13,059 nucleotides of DNA from JBAYGJ01 sp041666685 (GTDB taxonomy: Bacteria > Patescibacteriota > Patescibacteriia > UBA10025 > JAHIVO01). The DNA lies in NCBI GenBank assembly GCA_041666685.1, contig JBAYGJ010000028.1, positions 1-13,059 on the forward strand. Reading direction: 5' to 3'. This document shows positions 12,811-13,059 of the stretch, one piece after another. Each line of letters begins with the position of its first letter. The first letter of the stretch is position 1. A program made the translations under genes and the position numbers. The notes beneath the pieces were generated by a model. That model was not told the DNA's origin. It made no database searches and saw only the letters and a program-made list of their open reading frames with translations.

Positions 12811-13059
12811 TTATGGCTTGATAGTTTTTAAATAGTCGCGTAACGGTCCGGAAAGGTCGTCCCGCAGCAAGGCGAATTCAATATTTGCTTTCAGGTATTC
12901 GAGCTTGTTGCCTGTATCATAATATTTGCTGTTTTTTATTTCACAGGCATACACCGGCTCCCGGGTCATCAAATCGCGGATCGCATCAACCAGCCAAAGC
13001 TCGCCATCTTTTCCGGGCTGAAGTTTACGAAGGGACTGGATGATGCCAGGCGTCAAAAT
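12811..13059 (-). CDS. galU: UTP-glucose-1-phosphate uridylyltransferase, C-terminal 82 residues (5' end outside window)
   Basis: The visible frame reads ILTPGIIQSLRKLQPGKDG, then ELWLVDAIRDLM, YACEIKNSKYYDTGNKLEYLKANIEFAL and a final LRDYL. This matches the end of GalU: the LTP..I segment, GE-x-x-L-DAI, and the YDTGNK-x-x-YL-x-A substrate loop. GalU makes UDP-glucose, a donor or precursor for surface polysaccharides. The frame is open through the window edge, and a TTG at 13056 is not a true start. The stop at 12811 lies 8 bp before the solute-binding protein gene. Other sugar-nucleotide pyrophosphorylases are less likely given these motifs. Confidence 0.88.
   Translation of the reverse strand: MLTPGIIQSLRKLQPGKDGELWLVDAIRDLMTREPVYACEIKNSKYYDTGNKLEYLKANIEFALLRDDLSGPLRDYLKTIKP

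Overview
This window reads as chromosomal sequence from a Candidate Phyla Radiation (Patescibacteria) bacterium. The evidence is three small VirB2/T4SS-type pilin genes in a row, several giant membrane glycosyltransferase-like proteins, a membrane-anchored solute-binding protein with no ABC permeases nearby, very tight gene packing, and few Shine-Dalgarno sites. TGA acts as a stop at real gene ends and none occurs in-frame inside the long genes, so the code is the standard bacterial one, not the UGA-glycine code of Gracilibacteria. Phylum-level placement is an inference; no rRNA or ribosomal protein gene is present.

Left part (1-2000). The 5' portion of yebC (minus) is followed by a small three-helix membrane protein (minus) and, divergently, a bifunctional phosphoglucose/phosphomannose isomerase (plus). 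The divergent pair appears to be driven by two promoters sharing one -35 heptamer.

Centre (2000-8500). Three plus-strand genes spaced 4-5 bp apart encode polytopic proteins resembling GT-C glycosyltransferases: one STT3/GT66-like, one GT87-like, one unassigned. A convergent DUF2079 protein abuts the last of them with no intergenic base. With the hexose-phosphate isomerase at one end and the GalU end at the other, the window fits cell-surface glycan synthesis. Two of these genes (2032 and 8472) have a -10 box exactly 6 nt before the ATG, directly behind a terminator, and so look leaderless.

Right part (8500-13059, minus). Transcription order is galU (cut by the window edge), a TM-anchored solute-binding protein, a 650-residue protein, a second pilin-like protein and a third pilin-like protein. 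The third pilin has its own fully consensus promoter, a strong Shine-Dalgarno and a strong terminator. The 650-residue protein is the most striking object: a T4SS-pilin module (signal peptide plus two helices) continues into about 490 residues of tandem six-cysteine repeats, each opening with Gly-Cys-Cys, with 68 cysteines in all. I interpret the cluster as a surface-appendage or adhesin locus in which a highly expressed small pilin is paired with a disulfide-armoured pilin-anchored ectodomain. No VirB4/VirB6-type machinery, mobile element, CRISPR, tRNA or rRNA was seen. No gene-free stretch exceeds 300 bases.
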